A stretch of DNA of 64,000 nucleotides from Nitrospira sp. (GCA_024330925.1 JANDJK010000001.1:26645-90644); one strand, 5' to 3'; positions 45,996 to 55,163 are shown, numbered from the stretch's first letter. Notes: generated by a model from the sequence alone, not told the origin. A program made the numbers and translations.

Positions 45996-47486
45996 CTACT
46001 GGTGGGAATACCAGCGGTAGCCCTTGGCGTCAGTGAATCGTGGCTTGGAAAGTCCGCCGGGCTTTTCTAGCAAAAGGACTTTGAAGTCGAAGAGATTGAA
46101 CCAAGCTGGGTCTGCCACGGCGTGATAGTGGCAGCCCTGAAGCTTGGGGAGCATATCCCCTAAGGCCTGTCGTAACTCTGGCTCGGTGTAGGCCTTGACG
46201 GTGAAGGGTTTGTTTAGCATTTCGCAGAATCGCCGGATGGTGTATACCGCTCCGGTACAGAGCACTTTTGTGTCTGGCTTGATGGCCAGAAATTGAGGCA
46301 GCGAGAGATACTGTTCCTGAAAGCCCAGCCAGCGGATTACCTGTCGTAAGTGAGTATACTGCACTTCGTACTCCGTATGACCGGGCAGCCTGACTGGATG
46401 GGGCCACCCGCGATCGATGCCGAATTCCGAGAGAAACGCCCGTCCGCCCGGCTTGAGCACCCGCCAAAGCTCCGCAACAAAGCGGATGGGGCCCAAGTTA
46501 AAAATGACGGGGTCTGGTAGATCAGACCCTAGGGGAATGCGGGCACGCCTAATCCAGTCGAGTGCCTCCTGATGTTGCGGTGTGTTCCCTTTGCCGGACG
46601 CAAGTTCTTCGCGAGACAACAGGACCGGTGTCATGTCGGCCATGTTTTCATTGTCGATTACTAGGTCAATTGACTGGTCTGTGAACGGCAAGGCCTCGGC
46701 ATCGGCTCTGGTGCCCACCGCTATCCATCCACCTTCGGCGGCTCGGCTGATCTGCAAGTGCAGGAACGCTCTGGTCAGGTCTAACGAGATATAGCGAACC
46801 GACCGTTTTTCAAACGGTAACAGCTCCTGACCTAGGCCTTGTGCCACATATCCCAGTCCTCCGCCTATTTCCAGGATCATGCTGGGTTTGGGAGAAAACC
46901 ATCCCAGACGGCGGAGTTGCCGCATGAGGAGGCGGCCGTATGTCAAGCCTCCAAGGACCTCGCTGGGTTCACGGAACAGGTGTGATACGGTCGTTTCAAT
47001 CAGGTCAAAATGACGATCATCCTCGTGAGGGTCTCCAAGTTCATAACGATGAAAGTGATCGAGATGATCTTCCCCTTCGAATTCGTGTTGCCCCGACCAC
47101 CGATCCCGAACCCGTTGGAGTAGGAGATCCCATCGAGCCGAGTGTCGATGGCCACCTGGTGGTGCTGAGCCATAGAAACAGAGCGAATAATTGGGGGTTG
47201 CCCATCGTTCCAGGTGCCATCGTCCTAGCTGGCCGTCAGGACCGCAGACCTTGGTACCGTACTGCTCAAGCAGCGCACCGACAGTGGTATGGCCGTTCAT
47301 AGCGGAGAGCATGGCGATGCCTGTTTGGTTCAATCGAATGATGGGCAGATGGTCGTCAAGCGGCGCAACCCACACTTCGTCACGGCGATGGTGATAGGTC
47401 ACCAAGTCGGGAACGCGCCAGGCGAAGAGATGAAGCGTGTCGCCAGTCAGTGGGAGTGGTTCTGGAAGGGGGGCCACTGATTTCAT
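45996..47486 (-). CDS. Methyltransferase with possible PqqD-like N-terminal domain
   Basis: From ATG 47486 the product is 496 residues. The N-terminal part (about 25-85, VWVAPLDDHLPIIRLNQTGIAML...GALLEQYG) has the spacing of PqqD-like/RiPP-recognition folds (plDg-x-v-x-lN-xtg...il-xal). A SAM-methyltransferase domain follows at about 215-380, with ILEIGGGLGYVAQGL and LWRVLKPGGRAFLSEFGID. The C-terminal third (VYTIRRFCEMLNKPFTVKAYTE) is unassigned. I infer, without certainty, a peptide- or cofactor-linked methyltransferase. The cupredoxin gene lies upstream on the same strand. Confidence 0.7.
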   Translation of the reverse strand: MKSVAPLPEPLPLTGDTLHLFAWRVPDLVTYHHRRDEVWVAPLDDHLPIIRLNQTGIAMLSAMNGHTTVGALLEQYGTKVCGPDGQLGRWHLERWATPNYSLCFYGSAPPGGHRHSARWDLLLQRVRDRWSGQHEFEGEDHLDHFHRYELGDPHEDDRHFDLIETTVSHLFREPSEVLGGLTYGRLLMRQLRRLGWFSPKPSMILEIGGGLGYVAQGLGQELLPFEKRSVRYISLDLTRAFLHLQISRAAEGGWIAVGTRADAEALPFTDQSIDLVIDNENMADMTPVLLSREELASGKGNTPQHQEALDWIRRARIPLGSDLPDPVIFNLGPIRFVAELWRVLKPGGRAFLSEFGIDRGWPHPVRLPGHTEYEVQYTHLRQVIRWLGFQEQYLSLPQFLAIKPDTKVLCTGAVYTIRRFCEMLNKPFTVKAYTEPELRQALGDMLPKLQGCHYHAVADPAWFNLFDFKVLLLEKPGGLSKPRFTDAKGYRWYSHQ

Positions 47487-47540
47487 GATAGGCAAGGGCA
47501 GCCTACAAGAAGGTGGCCTGGGTGCGCAAGAGGGAACACT

Positions 47541-47930
47541 TTATAAATGGGATGGCTCAACTTGAGCGTCCATGACGATCACGAGACCCCTCATGATGGG
47601 ATGGATACGGCAATAGTATGGATATTGTCCGGAAGGCAAACCGGGGATAGTAAACTCTCCTCCTGGAGGAACGGGGCCGGAGTCAAACAGACAGTGTTGC
47701 TGGTCTTCCGTACAGCCGTTGTGGGTGACGGTATGGTGTGTGGGCGTGAGATTGTCCCATCTGATGGGAGTGCCGCTGGAGACCGTCGCGGAAACGGGGA
47801 TGTAGTAGGGTGAGCTGTCTTCCATCCTGATATGCATGGGGTGGGAAGCATCAGTGGGGAGCCCCCGCGACACCGTCTCCGCCATCCCAACGCCCGCTAT
47901 TACGAGGCTGACGAACCATAGCCACTTCAT
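47541..47930 (-). CDS. Secreted cupredoxin (blue copper protein)
   Basis: The 129-residue protein has a signal peptide (MKWLWFVSLVIAGVGMAET) and a plastocyanin-type domain. Copper ligands are readable: His65 or His66 in PTHHTVTH, then Cys107, His110 and Met113 in YYCRIHPIMRG. Two further cysteines (NGCTEDQQHC) could form a disulfide. It would carry electrons in the periplasm, plausible for a respiratory chain with copper redox proteins, but the partner is not in the window. ATG 47930 follows GAGGTG. Confidence 0.85.
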   Translation of the reverse strand: MKWLWFVSLVIAGVGMAETVSRGLPTDASHPMHIRMEDSSPYYIPVSATVSSGTPIRWDNLTPTHHTVTHNGCTEDQQHCLFDSGPVPPGGEFTIPGLPSGQYPYYCRIHPIMRGLVIVMDAQVEPSHL

Positions 47931-48128
47931 GCATCACCTCATTGATGATGACAACAATCACATGTCCTCAAAACGGTTTGGTATATGTTGTCGGACTCCA
48001 CAATAATAAGAGCGGAAAGGCTGGTGAAGGATTCACCGTGCGATCAACGCGAGCTGTTGTGAATCTTAACACGGACACCTTTTAAAAGAAGGATCCGTTG
48101 CTGGCAGTAGCTGGGGAAGCTAGCAGAC

Positions 48129-48287
48129 ATGGTCGCGCAGCGTATCCGTATCATGGAGCGGCCCTTAAGCATGTTTGGCAAGATTGTGCTACAGAACGGG
48201 CCGAAGAGAGAACTAGTTGCAAGGGCCTATTCGTTCATGCTAGATGGTGACCATCAATCCGTGATCCTGTCACAGGCAGGCGTATAG
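48129..48287 (+). CDS. Possible 52-residue protein upstream of the histone-like gene
   Basis: ATG 48129 follows GGAAG and runs 52 codons to TAG 48285-48287 (starts MVAQRIRIMERPLSMFGKIV, then QNGPKRELVARAYSFMLDGD). It is too short for the ORF track. It ends 28 bp before the histone-like gene, so the two could form one transcript. I do not recognise it. A TTGTGA-N18-TTTAAA pair at 48057-48086 could be its promoter. Confidence 0.4.
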   Translation: MVAQRIRIMERPLSMFGKIVLQNGPKRELVARAYSFMLDGDHQSVILSQAGV

Positions 48288-48315
48288 GGGGACGATGACA
48301 ACCAGGAGGACGACG

Positions 48316-48828
48316 ATGGCGAAGATGGTGAAGAAAAAAGCCACTCCTACGAAAGCCAGAGCAAAGAAAACCGCGGCCAAAAAGAAGGCTACTACTGTAT
48401 CTAAGAAGAGCGCGGCCCCGAAAGCGGTTAAAAAGAGTGCGGCTGTCGCGAAAAGAGTCGCTCACAAAGCAGCGACTACGAAATCCACCAAGAAATCCCC
48501 CAAGAAATCCACCAAGCGGCCTGCCAAGAAGTCTGTCCAGAAAGCTCCCGTTGAATCCGCAGCTTCCGCGGCGCCCGCAGCCAAGGAGGCGGTGACGGAG
48601 GAGCGAGCACCTCGCACAACGCCAGCCGACTCTTCGGTGGAGCCTCGGGACATTGAGCGCGAGATCGATTTGGATGACGATCTGGTCGATGAAGAGTTAG
48701 AGGATATCGAGGGTGAGCTGGATAATGAAATGGACGAAGGTCTCGGCCTTGATGATGAAGACGGCGACGAGTTCTTAGAAAAAGAAAGCCTGCTGAACGG
48801 CGATGATGATTATCGGGATGATGAGTAA
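48316..48828 (+). CDS. Histone-H1-like protein with acidic C-terminus
   Basis: The 170-residue product starts MAKMVKKKATPTKARAKK. Its first 90 residues are Lys/Ala-rich repeats (KKTAAKKK, KKSPKKSTKRPAKK) as in bacterial H1-like DNA-binding proteins. The remaining 80 are Asp/Glu-rich (ERDIDLDDDLVDEELEDIEGELDNEMDEG style). It probably binds nucleic acid, with the acidic tail as an autoregulatory or polyanion-mimic arm. I use ATG 48316, which has AGGAGG six bases upstream, rather than track ATG 48295. The extreme composition prevents finer assignment. Confidence 0.7.
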   Translation: MAKMVKKKATPTKARAKKTAAKKKATTVSKKSAAPKAVKKSAAVAKRVAHKAATTKSTKKSPKKSTKRPAKKSVQKAPVESAASAAPAAKEAVTEERAPRTTPADSSVEPRDIEREIDLDDDLVDEELEDIEGELDNEMDEGLGLDDEDGDEFLEKESLLNGDDDYRDDE

Positions 48829-49079
48829 AATGACAGGGGCCGCGATGGATGATGTCACACCCCATTAGGGCTGATTCTATGAGGTAACTGGAAGAAAGGG
48901 GTGCGTGCCTGCTTGATGAACTGGTAGGAAGAAGGCCCCTCGATTTCGTTACCGTCTCCTGCCCCCAAAATCCGCAGAGTTTTGTCCGATAATCCGAAGG
49001 TGCTTCCTGTCCTGCCAGGTCTCTAGCTGTGAAGCCGTCGCGTGTGCGAGTGTGTTTGCTCACCAGCGGGAAGTGGATC

Positions 49080-50246
49080 ATGGCAATAATGCAAGGAAGA
49101 TCGATCGTGAGCCGACGGCTCTGCTTTCTTGTGCCATTGATGGTCCGGTTGATGATTGCAATGACCGGAATGATTGGATGGCTTCTTGCAGAGCCTGCAA
49201 TGACCGGAGCCGTGCTTGCCGGAGGGACGTGCTCCGTCGAAATGTCCGAATCCGAATCATTGGGCGGAGCAGGATTTGTCAAACGATTGTCCTCAACCTG
49301 CACGCAACAAGAACGGGAGAGGGAAGTAGTTGAGGCGGCAGCCATTCTTAAAGCGATGGCCCAGGGGCTGTCGGTTGAGTTGGTCGGTGTGATTGTCCGA
49401 GGCGATCTGAGTTTGGACTATTTGCCGGTCCTACACGATTCCACTCCCGTTGCTGGTCGAGCTGGTGCCGGGCCAGGTGAGAGGCGAGGACAGGAGTCGG
49501 TGGAGAGGGTAGAGCAACGACGGGTCCGTGGCTCCCTGACTATGAAGGATTCGGTTTTAGAAGGAGCGGTCCTCCACCGCTCTACTCGTGGGATGCTGTT
49601 GTTCGAAAAGCCGGTTGATTTTCGAGGAACCGTTTTTCAAAAAGATGTCGATCTTTCGCGGTCGGTTTTTCAGGAAGAGATTCGGCTTTCGAGAGCGACG
49701 TTCAAGGGGGAGACCTATTTTGTTCAAGGGGCGTTCGTGAAGGGGATGGAGTGTCAAGAGACAACGTTCGGCCCCCGCACCCGGTTCTATCGTTCCACCT
49801 TTCGGGGGACGGTCGATTGTGCGGGAGCTCTCTTTGATGGCATGGCTGAATTGTTGGAGGTGACGTTTGAGGAAAAGAGCGTCTTTGAGCGGGCCAGGTT
49901 TGGGTCGGGGACTGGTTTTTCCGGTAGTCGGTTCTGGCGAGACGCGAATTTTCGAGATGCGATTTTTAGTCGGGACACGTATTTTACCCATTGTGACTTT
50001 GAAGGGACCACCATCTTTTCCGGCGCCCAATTTTTAGCGACAGCGGACTTTTCAGAAGCTGTATTCCGACAGCCGGATGATTTGGTCAAGGCGCGGTTTG
50101 ATGTATCGCCGGTGGTCACCGGTGCAAGGAGAATTGCAGCGCCGTCATCGGCATCAGCTTCCCAATCGGCAGTTGGCTCCTACGTCGTGACCGTTGTCTG
50201 TCTGGCATTGGCTGTGGTGCTGGTGGTCTATGCCTGGAAGCTCTAA
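49080..50246 (+). CDS. Pentapeptide-like repeat protein, membrane anchored
   Basis: From ATG 49080 (GGGAAG upstream) the product is 388 residues. An N-terminal hydrophobic segment (LCFLVPLMVRLMIAMTGMIGWLLAE) is followed by a linker (about 60-175) and about 18 repeats of roughly ten residues with Phe at a fixed place (VFQKDVDLSRSVFQEEIRLSRATFKG and on). This fits the Pentapeptide_3-type right-handed beta helix. A C-terminal transmembrane helix follows (VGSYVVTVVCLALAVVLVVYAWKL). The repeats probably sit outside the cytoplasm. No quinolone-resistance or effector role is implied by sequence. Confidence 0.75.
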   Translation: MAIMQGRSIVSRRLCFLVPLMVRLMIAMTGMIGWLLAEPAMTGAVLAGGTCSVEMSESESLGGAGFVKRLSSTCTQQEREREVVEAAAILKAMAQGLSVELVGVIVRGDLSLDYLPVLHDSTPVAGRAGAGPGERRGQESVERVEQRRVRGSLTMKDSVLEGAVLHRSTRGMLLFEKPVDFRGTVFQKDVDLSRSVFQEEIRLSRATFKGETYFVQGAFVKGMECQETTFGPRTRFYRSTFRGTVDCAGALFDGMAELLEVTFEEKSVFERARFGSGTGFSGSRFWRDANFRDAIFSRDTYFTHCDFEGTTIFSGAQFLATADFSEAVFRQPDDLVKARFDVSPVVTGARRIAAPSSASASQSAVGSYVVTVVCLALAVVLVVYAWKL

Positions 50247-50264
50247 AGTAGGCTGGCACCCGGC

Positions 50265-50293
50265 TTGCTCACTACACCGGGTGCTGGTATAAC
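50265..50293 (+). promoter_or_regulatory. Sigma-70-type promoter for scpA
   Basis: TTGCTC (50265-50270) and TATAAC (50288-50293) are separated by 17 bases. The -10 ends seven bases before ATG 50301, placing the transcription start at or beside the start codon. Confidence 0.6.
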
Positions 50294-50300
50294 GAGCGCC

Positions 50301-51095
50301 ATGAGCCGTTCGCCTGAGACCGAGCACCAGACTGAGCTGTCCTATCACGTCCGCATCGAGAATTTCGAAGGGCCGGTGGATTTGTTGCTTCACCTTATTA
50401 AAAAGAATCAAATCAACATTTACGACATTCCGATTGCGCTCATCACGAAACAGTACCTGGAATACATTGAGGCAATGAAGACATTGAACCTCACCGTGGC
50501 AGGGGATTTTTTAGTCATGGCTGCGACCTTGTTGCAGATCAAGTCCAAGATGCTGTTGCCTGTTGAAGAGAAAGAGGGCGATGAAGAGGACGGGCCTGAT
50601 CCGCGCGAAGAGTTGGTGCGACGGCTGTTGGAATACAAGGCATACAAGGAGGCGGCCTCTCACCTGAATGAACGGGAGAACATGTGGCAGGAGATGTTCG
50701 TCCGTGGGATGACGACGCCAGGGGACTCGGTGACGGAGGAGCTTGCATTGGAACAGGTTTCGCTGTTCGACTTGGTAGACGCTCTTCACAAGATTCTTGC
50801 CCGTGGTTCTGGAAAAAAGCTTATCGAGATTGTACCTGATCATCTGACGGTGCGGGATCGCATGAACAAGATCTTGGAACGGCTCGAAGCTAAAGAGTCC
50901 GTTGCGTTTGAGGAACTGTTTGAACCAGCCAGTCATCGGCTTGTCGTGATCGTCACCTTCTTGGCGTTGTTGGAACTGATCCGACTGCGGGTAGCACGGG
51001 TCTTTCAGGCGAGCCTGTTTGGACCAATTTGGGTATCGCGGGCCTTTTCGTTGATTCCGGATCCGGCCGAGATGGACACTGGCCATATCGAATAA
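50301..51095 (+). CDS. scpA: Segregation and condensation protein A
   Basis: ScpA is the kleisin subunit of the bacterial SMC condensin. The 264-residue protein has YHVRIENFEGPVDLLLHLIKKNQINIYDIPIA, the ITKQYLEYIEAM core and the C-terminal winged helix (SVAFEELFEPASHRLVVIVTFLALLELIRLR). ATG 50301 lies seven bases from the -10 and has no Shine-Dalgarno; the track start at 50265 would overlap the -35. scpB follows after 17 bp. The smc gene is not here. Confidence 0.95.
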   Translation: MSRSPETEHQTELSYHVRIENFEGPVDLLLHLIKKNQINIYDIPIALITKQYLEYIEAMKTLNLTVAGDFLVMAATLLQIKSKMLLPVEEKEGDEEDGPDPREELVRRLLEYKAYKEAASHLNERENMWQEMFVRGMTTPGDSVTEELALEQVSLFDLVDALHKILARGSGKKLIEIVPDHLTVRDRMNKILERLEAKESVAFEELFEPASHRLVVIVTFLALLELIRLRVARVFQASLFGPIWVSRAFSLIPDPAEMDTGHIE

Positions 51096-51112
51096 GAGGG
51101 AACGTTGTCGTC

Positions 51113-51988
51113 ATGATGGGTGAAATGAGTTGTGACAGACAGGGGTCGGTGGATGAGCCCAAACGTGACGTTTTGACGCCGGCGCCTCCGGTGATCGGGC
51201 AGGAGGAGTTAACGGGCATTGTGGAGGCGCTGTTGTTTGCGTCTCATGAGCCGGTGTCGCTTCAACGGTTGGTGGCGGTGATTGGGGATGTCACAAAGGC
51301 CGAAGTAGCGGAAGCGCTCAAGCGGCTAGGAGACAAGTTAGCCGGTGACGGTCGCGGAATCTGCCTCGTCGAGGTAGCCGGTGGATTTCGATTAGTCACC
51401 AAGCCGCAGTATGCCTCCTGGGTCAAACGATTGGACAAGTCGAAGGCGTCAATGAAACTTTCCCGCTCGGCGCTGGAATCGTTGGCCATCATTGCGTACA
51501 AGCAACCAATTGTGAAGGCGGAGATCGAGGAAATTCGGGGGGTAGAGACGTCCGGTGTGGTACGGACACTGTTGGAACGGAAGCTGGTGCGGATTGTCGG
51601 GCGTAAGGAGGTACCGGGGCGGCCTATCATGTATGGAACCACCAAGTATTTTCTTGAGCATTTTGGGTTGAAGGACCTTTCAGAATTACCGCCGCTGCGG
51701 GAGTTCAAAGAGTTGGGCGAGTCTGAGCAGGTGGCTCTTCCGTTGAATGGGACCGAAGCCGTTGCGGGCAACTTGGCTGAGGGGGAGAAGGTACGCAAGG
51801 TTGCCCTGTCCGTGCTGGGGGACCAGGCTGATGCCAATTTCCCCACGAGCGCTATGGGCAAAACGATCGAGAAACAATCAGAGGAAAAGAGGAGGCTGCT
51901 TACCTCTGCCGACGCCGAGGTGCGTGCAGGGTGTACGGATGAACCAGTTGAACAGGACGAGCCTGTTGAACAGCCTTTGATGAACTAG
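51113..51988 (+). CDS. scpB: Segregation and condensation protein B
   Basis: ScpB binds ScpA as a winged-helix dimer in condensin. The 291-residue product has IVEALLFASHEPVSLQRLVAVIG, LESLAIIAYKQPIVKAEIEEIRGVETSGVVRTLLERKLVRIVGRKEVPGRP and YGTTKYFLEHFGLKDLSELPPL. It is longer than usual (about 190) because of a charged C-terminal tail that ends with a repeated EPVEQ. ATG 51113 is chosen; ATG 51125 is an alternative. Confidence 0.95.
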   Translation: MMGEMSCDRQGSVDEPKRDVLTPAPPVIGQEELTGIVEALLFASHEPVSLQRLVAVIGDVTKAEVAEALKRLGDKLAGDGRGICLVEVAGGFRLVTKPQYASWVKRLDKSKASMKLSRSALESLAIIAYKQPIVKAEIEEIRGVETSGVVRTLLERKLVRIVGRKEVPGRPIMYGTTKYFLEHFGLKDLSELPPLREFKELGESEQVALPLNGTEAVAGNLAEGEKVRKVALSVLGDQADANFPTSAMGKTIEKQSEEKRRLLTSADAEVRAGCTDEPVEQDEPVEQPLMN

Positions 51989-52139
51989 CGAGGCAGAGAC
52001 AAGTCTGTGGAGGAAAGGTGCTTGCCGCGACGCTTCTTCAAGCATGGCAAGAGGTAGCTCGCACGTTTCTTGACTCTCTTTGCAGCCGTTTGTTAGATTG
52101 ACCAATCCATTTCCACGTCATTGAAACAACCCATATTCT

Positions 52140-52160
52140 CGTGAGGAGAATCTCCTCACG
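52140..52160 (+). promoter_or_regulatory. Perfect 9-bp hairpin before the NHL gene
   Basis: CGTGAGGAG and CTCCTCACG pair with a 3-base loop. The left arm contains an SD-like GAGGAG, but the gene's own GAGGTG (52167-52172) lies outside the stem. Possible roles are an mRNA stabiliser or the terminator of the preceding transcript. Confidence 0.45.
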
Positions 52161-52181
52161 TTCCATGAGGTGATCGCAGTG

Positions 52182-55163
52182 ATGAAGTGTTGGTTGTGGG
52201 ATGAATCGTTACGGTTCGGCCCCCCGCCGCTTACGATAGACAGTCTGCATAGCGAATGGGGAGGCGGGGATTCGGTGGCGGAGGAAGAGGAGCCGCCTCC
52301 TGCGCCAACGAACGTAAGGGCCATTCCAGGCAACGGCCGGGTCACGATTACGTGGGATCCTGTCCCCGATGCCCTCTATTACAACCTTTACTTTCAAACC
52401 ACCAAGGGTGTGCAGATCAAGTTTTCCGAGCTCACCCGTCCCATCGCCGGAGAGGAAGACTTCAAGACCCTTATCGGTGTCAAGAAAGAAAAGGCGACTT
52501 GTATCGAGGGAGTCACGAGTCCTTACGTGCACGATGATCTTGCCAACGGTACGTGTTATCACTATGTCGTCACGGTGGTGACACCTAAAGGAGAGAGTCC
52601 TGAGTCGCAGGAGGTGATGGCTATACCATCGCCCTATTTGCTGGCGATGGTGATTGGCAGAGAAGGAAGCGAAGACGGGGAATTCAGTTCACCGACTGGC
52701 ATTGCTCTCGACGGAGACGGCAATATTTACGTTGCCGATACGGATAACCATTCCATTCAAAAATTCGACAAAACAGGAACGTTTCTGGCCCGGTGGGGTG
52801 GCGAACCCAGTTCGGAAGAAGGGCAGTTTTACTACCCGCGCGGATTAGCGGTTGGGCCCGATGGGTTTCTCTATGTTGCGGACAGTGGCAACAACCGGGT
52901 GCAAAAGTTCGACTTGGAGGGCAATGTCCAAAAGGCCTGGGGTAAGTTTGGGTTTGCATGGCGTGGAGCCGAAATGGGCAAGTTCGATGTGCCCTGGGGA
53001 GTCACGACAGACGCAGAAGGCAATGTGTATGTTGCCGACACGAGCAATGCTCGTATCCAAAAATTCCAGTCGGATGGACAGCCCTTGCTGAAATGGGGGC
53101 GCGATGGCAGTTTCGACGGTGCGTTTTTCTTTCCGCGCGGTGTGGCGGTTGACTTTGTGGGTAATATTTATGTTGCGGATGAAGGGAACAACCGAGTTCA
53201 AAAATTCGACTCCCGTGGCAGTTTCCTGACTAAATGGGGGAGAGAAGGCAGCGGACCTGGTCAGTTCAAGGCTCCGTGGGGTATCGCATGCGACGCCTTG
53301 GGCAACGTTTACGTGGTTGACAGTGGTAACCATCGCATTCAGAAATTCGATAGCAACGGCACGTTTTTGTGTGCCTTTGGCAATCGTGGGCGAGGGGAGG
53401 GGCAATTCAATTTTCCCTATGGGATCGCCGTTGACAAAGAAGGGGCTCTCTACGTTGTCGACAGTGGAAACCATCGGGTGCTCAAGTTTCTTCCTACCGA
53501 AGAGGAACTCAACCGGGGCAAACAGGAACCGGCCCAGCCAATTGCCGAGGGGCTCCCATCTCCGCCCCGTGGCGTAGCAGCCAAGGCCGGGGATACGGAA
53601 GTGTTCATCAGTTGGCTAGAGGTGCCGGGAGCCGTGTCTTACAACCTCTATTTTGGCACGGCGCCTTATCTGACGATTCAGAGTGCAACCAAAATCGAGG
53701 GGGTGACGAATCCGTATACCCATAGTGGGCTGACCAACGATGTGCCATATTACTACGCCGTGACCGCGTTGTTTGAAGACGGGCGCGAAAGCCCATTGTC
53801 GGAGGAAGTTACGGCGACACCGGTCCTGATTGATATTACGGCGCCCCAAAATCCCTATGCGGTGATCAATCATGGCGCCTTCATGACCAATTCGCCGGAA
53901 GTGATGGTCACTATTTCCGCCAACGACGTCGATACCGGGGTAGCGGCTTATTTTATCTCTGAGAGCCCATTGACGCCGATGGCTGGCACCCCTGGCTGGG
54001 TCGAGGTGGATCCGGTTACGAGGTTCGGCGCAACGATTCCCTTTATCTTGTCTCCGGGCGATGGGCGCAAGACAATTTATGTCTGGTTTAAGGATGCGGG
54101 CAACAATATCTCCACACCGGCGAGTGCGACGATCCTGCTCAATACGTCGGGCTATGTCTGTGTGTCTGCGTGGGGAAGGCCGGGGCGAGGTGCGTCGCTG
54201 CTTCATGGCGGCGAATTCATGGCCCCCATCTATGGGCTGTGTGTCGACAAGCAAGGCTGCCTGTTTGTAGTGGATAATGGCAACAATCGCATCCAGAAAT
54301 TCGACAATGCGGGGAATTTCATCATTTTGTGGGGGAATTTTGGGTCGGCGAACGCCAACTTTCACAACCCCACCGGTATTGCTTGCGATGGCAATGGGGA
54401 TGTTTGGGTAGTAGACACGAACAATCACCGCGTTCAAAAATTCGATGGCAAGCTGGGTGGCTACGTGATGAAATTTGGCTCGCGCGGCAATGGTGAGGGA
54501 CAATTCAATGCGCCCTGGGGCATCGCGATCGACCGCGTGCGGGGATTCGTGTATGTCGTGGATAGTGCGAATTTTCGCGTGCAGAAATTTGATATGAGCG
54601 GCGAATTCATTATGGCTTGGGGAAGTTTCGGCAGCGGAGACGGCCAATTCTATTTTCCCCGCGGCGTTGCCGTAGACCAGAACGACGGATCGGTCTACGT
54701 CGTAGACATGGGAAACCATCGCATTCAAAAATTCGACACCAGCACCAACGTACTTCCCCAATTGTTGACCAAATGGGGTGGTAGCCCTGAGGCTGGCCAC
54801 GCCAGCAGCCCTGTGGCGCGGGAGGCAGGCCAGCTTCGATCGCCGTGGGGCATTGCTGTCGATCATGACGGAGCGGTGTATGTAACGGATACCGGTAATC
54901 ATCGTGTGCAAAAGTTTGATCGGGAAGGCAACTTCATTACCCAGTGGGGGGGGTTCGGCAATGGCCAGGGACAGTTTAATTTTCCCTATGGCATCGCCGT
55001 GGACGAGAAAGGTAGCATTTTTGTTGCGGATAGTGGCAACAGTCGGATTCAGCAGTTCATGCCGGCTGAGGAAGGAAGCGAACGACTTCAGGAAGAGGCC
55101 GAAGCGGCGATCGAATCGGGGTCGCTGCCCGACATTGGTGAACCGCGAGGCCGGGTGTCGTAG
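52182..55163 (+). CDS. 993-residue FN3/NHL-repeat protein
   Basis: Domain order is FN3 (about 40-155, NVRAIPGNGRVTITWDPVPDALYYNLYF), an NHL propeller of about five to six repeats (165-440), FN3 (460-545), an Ig-like domain (about 560-650, AVINHGAFMTNSPEVMVTISANDVDTGVAAYFIS) and a second NHL propeller (665-960). The repeat consensus is W-G-xx-G-xGxGQF-xxP-x-GIAVD-x-xGxVYVxDxxNxRIQKF. NHL propellers bind proteins, RNA or ligands, so function cannot be assigned. No signal peptide is visible after ATG 52182 (SD GAGGTG nine bases upstream); secretion is uncertain. Confidence 0.85.
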   Translation: MKCWLWDESLRFGPPPLTIDSLHSEWGGGDSVAEEEEPPPAPTNVRAIPGNGRVTITWDPVPDALYYNLYFQTTKGVQIKFSELTRPIAGEEDFKTLIGVKKEKATCIEGVTSPYVHDDLANGTCYHYVVTVVTPKGESPESQEVMAIPSPYLLAMVIGREGSEDGEFSSPTGIALDGDGNIYVADTDNHSIQKFDKTGTFLARWGGEPSSEEGQFYYPRGLAVGPDGFLYVADSGNNRVQKFDLEGNVQKAWGKFGFAWRGAEMGKFDVPWGVTTDAEGNVYVADTSNARIQKFQSDGQPLLKWGRDGSFDGAFFFPRGVAVDFVGNIYVADEGNNRVQKFDSRGSFLTKWGREGSGPGQFKAPWGIACDALGNVYVVDSGNHRIQKFDSNGTFLCAFGNRGRGEGQFNFPYGIAVDKEGALYVVDSGNHRVLKFLPTEEELNRGKQEPAQPIAEGLPSPPRGVAAKAGDTEVFISWLEVPGAVSYNLYFGTAPYLTIQSATKIEGVTNPYTHSGLTNDVPYYYAVTALFEDGRESPLSEEVTATPVLIDITAPQNPYAVINHGAFMTNSPEVMVTISANDVDTGVAAYFISESPLTPMAGTPGWVEVDPVTRFGATIPFILSPGDGRKTIYVWFKDAGNNISTPASATILLNTSGYVCVSAWGRPGRGASLLHGGEFMAPIYGLCVDKQGCLFVVDNGNNRIQKFDNAGNFIILWGNFGSANANFHNPTGIACDGNGDVWVVDTNNHRVQKFDGKLGGYVMKFGSRGNGEGQFNAPWGIAIDRVRGFVYVVDSANFRVQKFDMSGEFIMAWGSFGSGDGQFYFPRGVAVDQNDGSVYVVDMGNHRIQKFDTSTNVLPQLLTKWGGSPEAGHASSPVAREAGQLRSPWGIAVDHDGAVYVTDTGNHRVQKFDREGNFITQWGGFGNGQGQFNFPYGIAVDEKGSIFVADSGNSRIQQFMPAEEGSERLQEEAEAAIESGSLPDIGEPRGRVS

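Noticed and set aside
48476-49345. 289-codon minus ORF over the histone-like gene
   Set aside because: It is antisense to the Lys-rich repeats, which avoid stops on the other strand; the predicted protein is Ser/His/Arg-rich shadow sequence.
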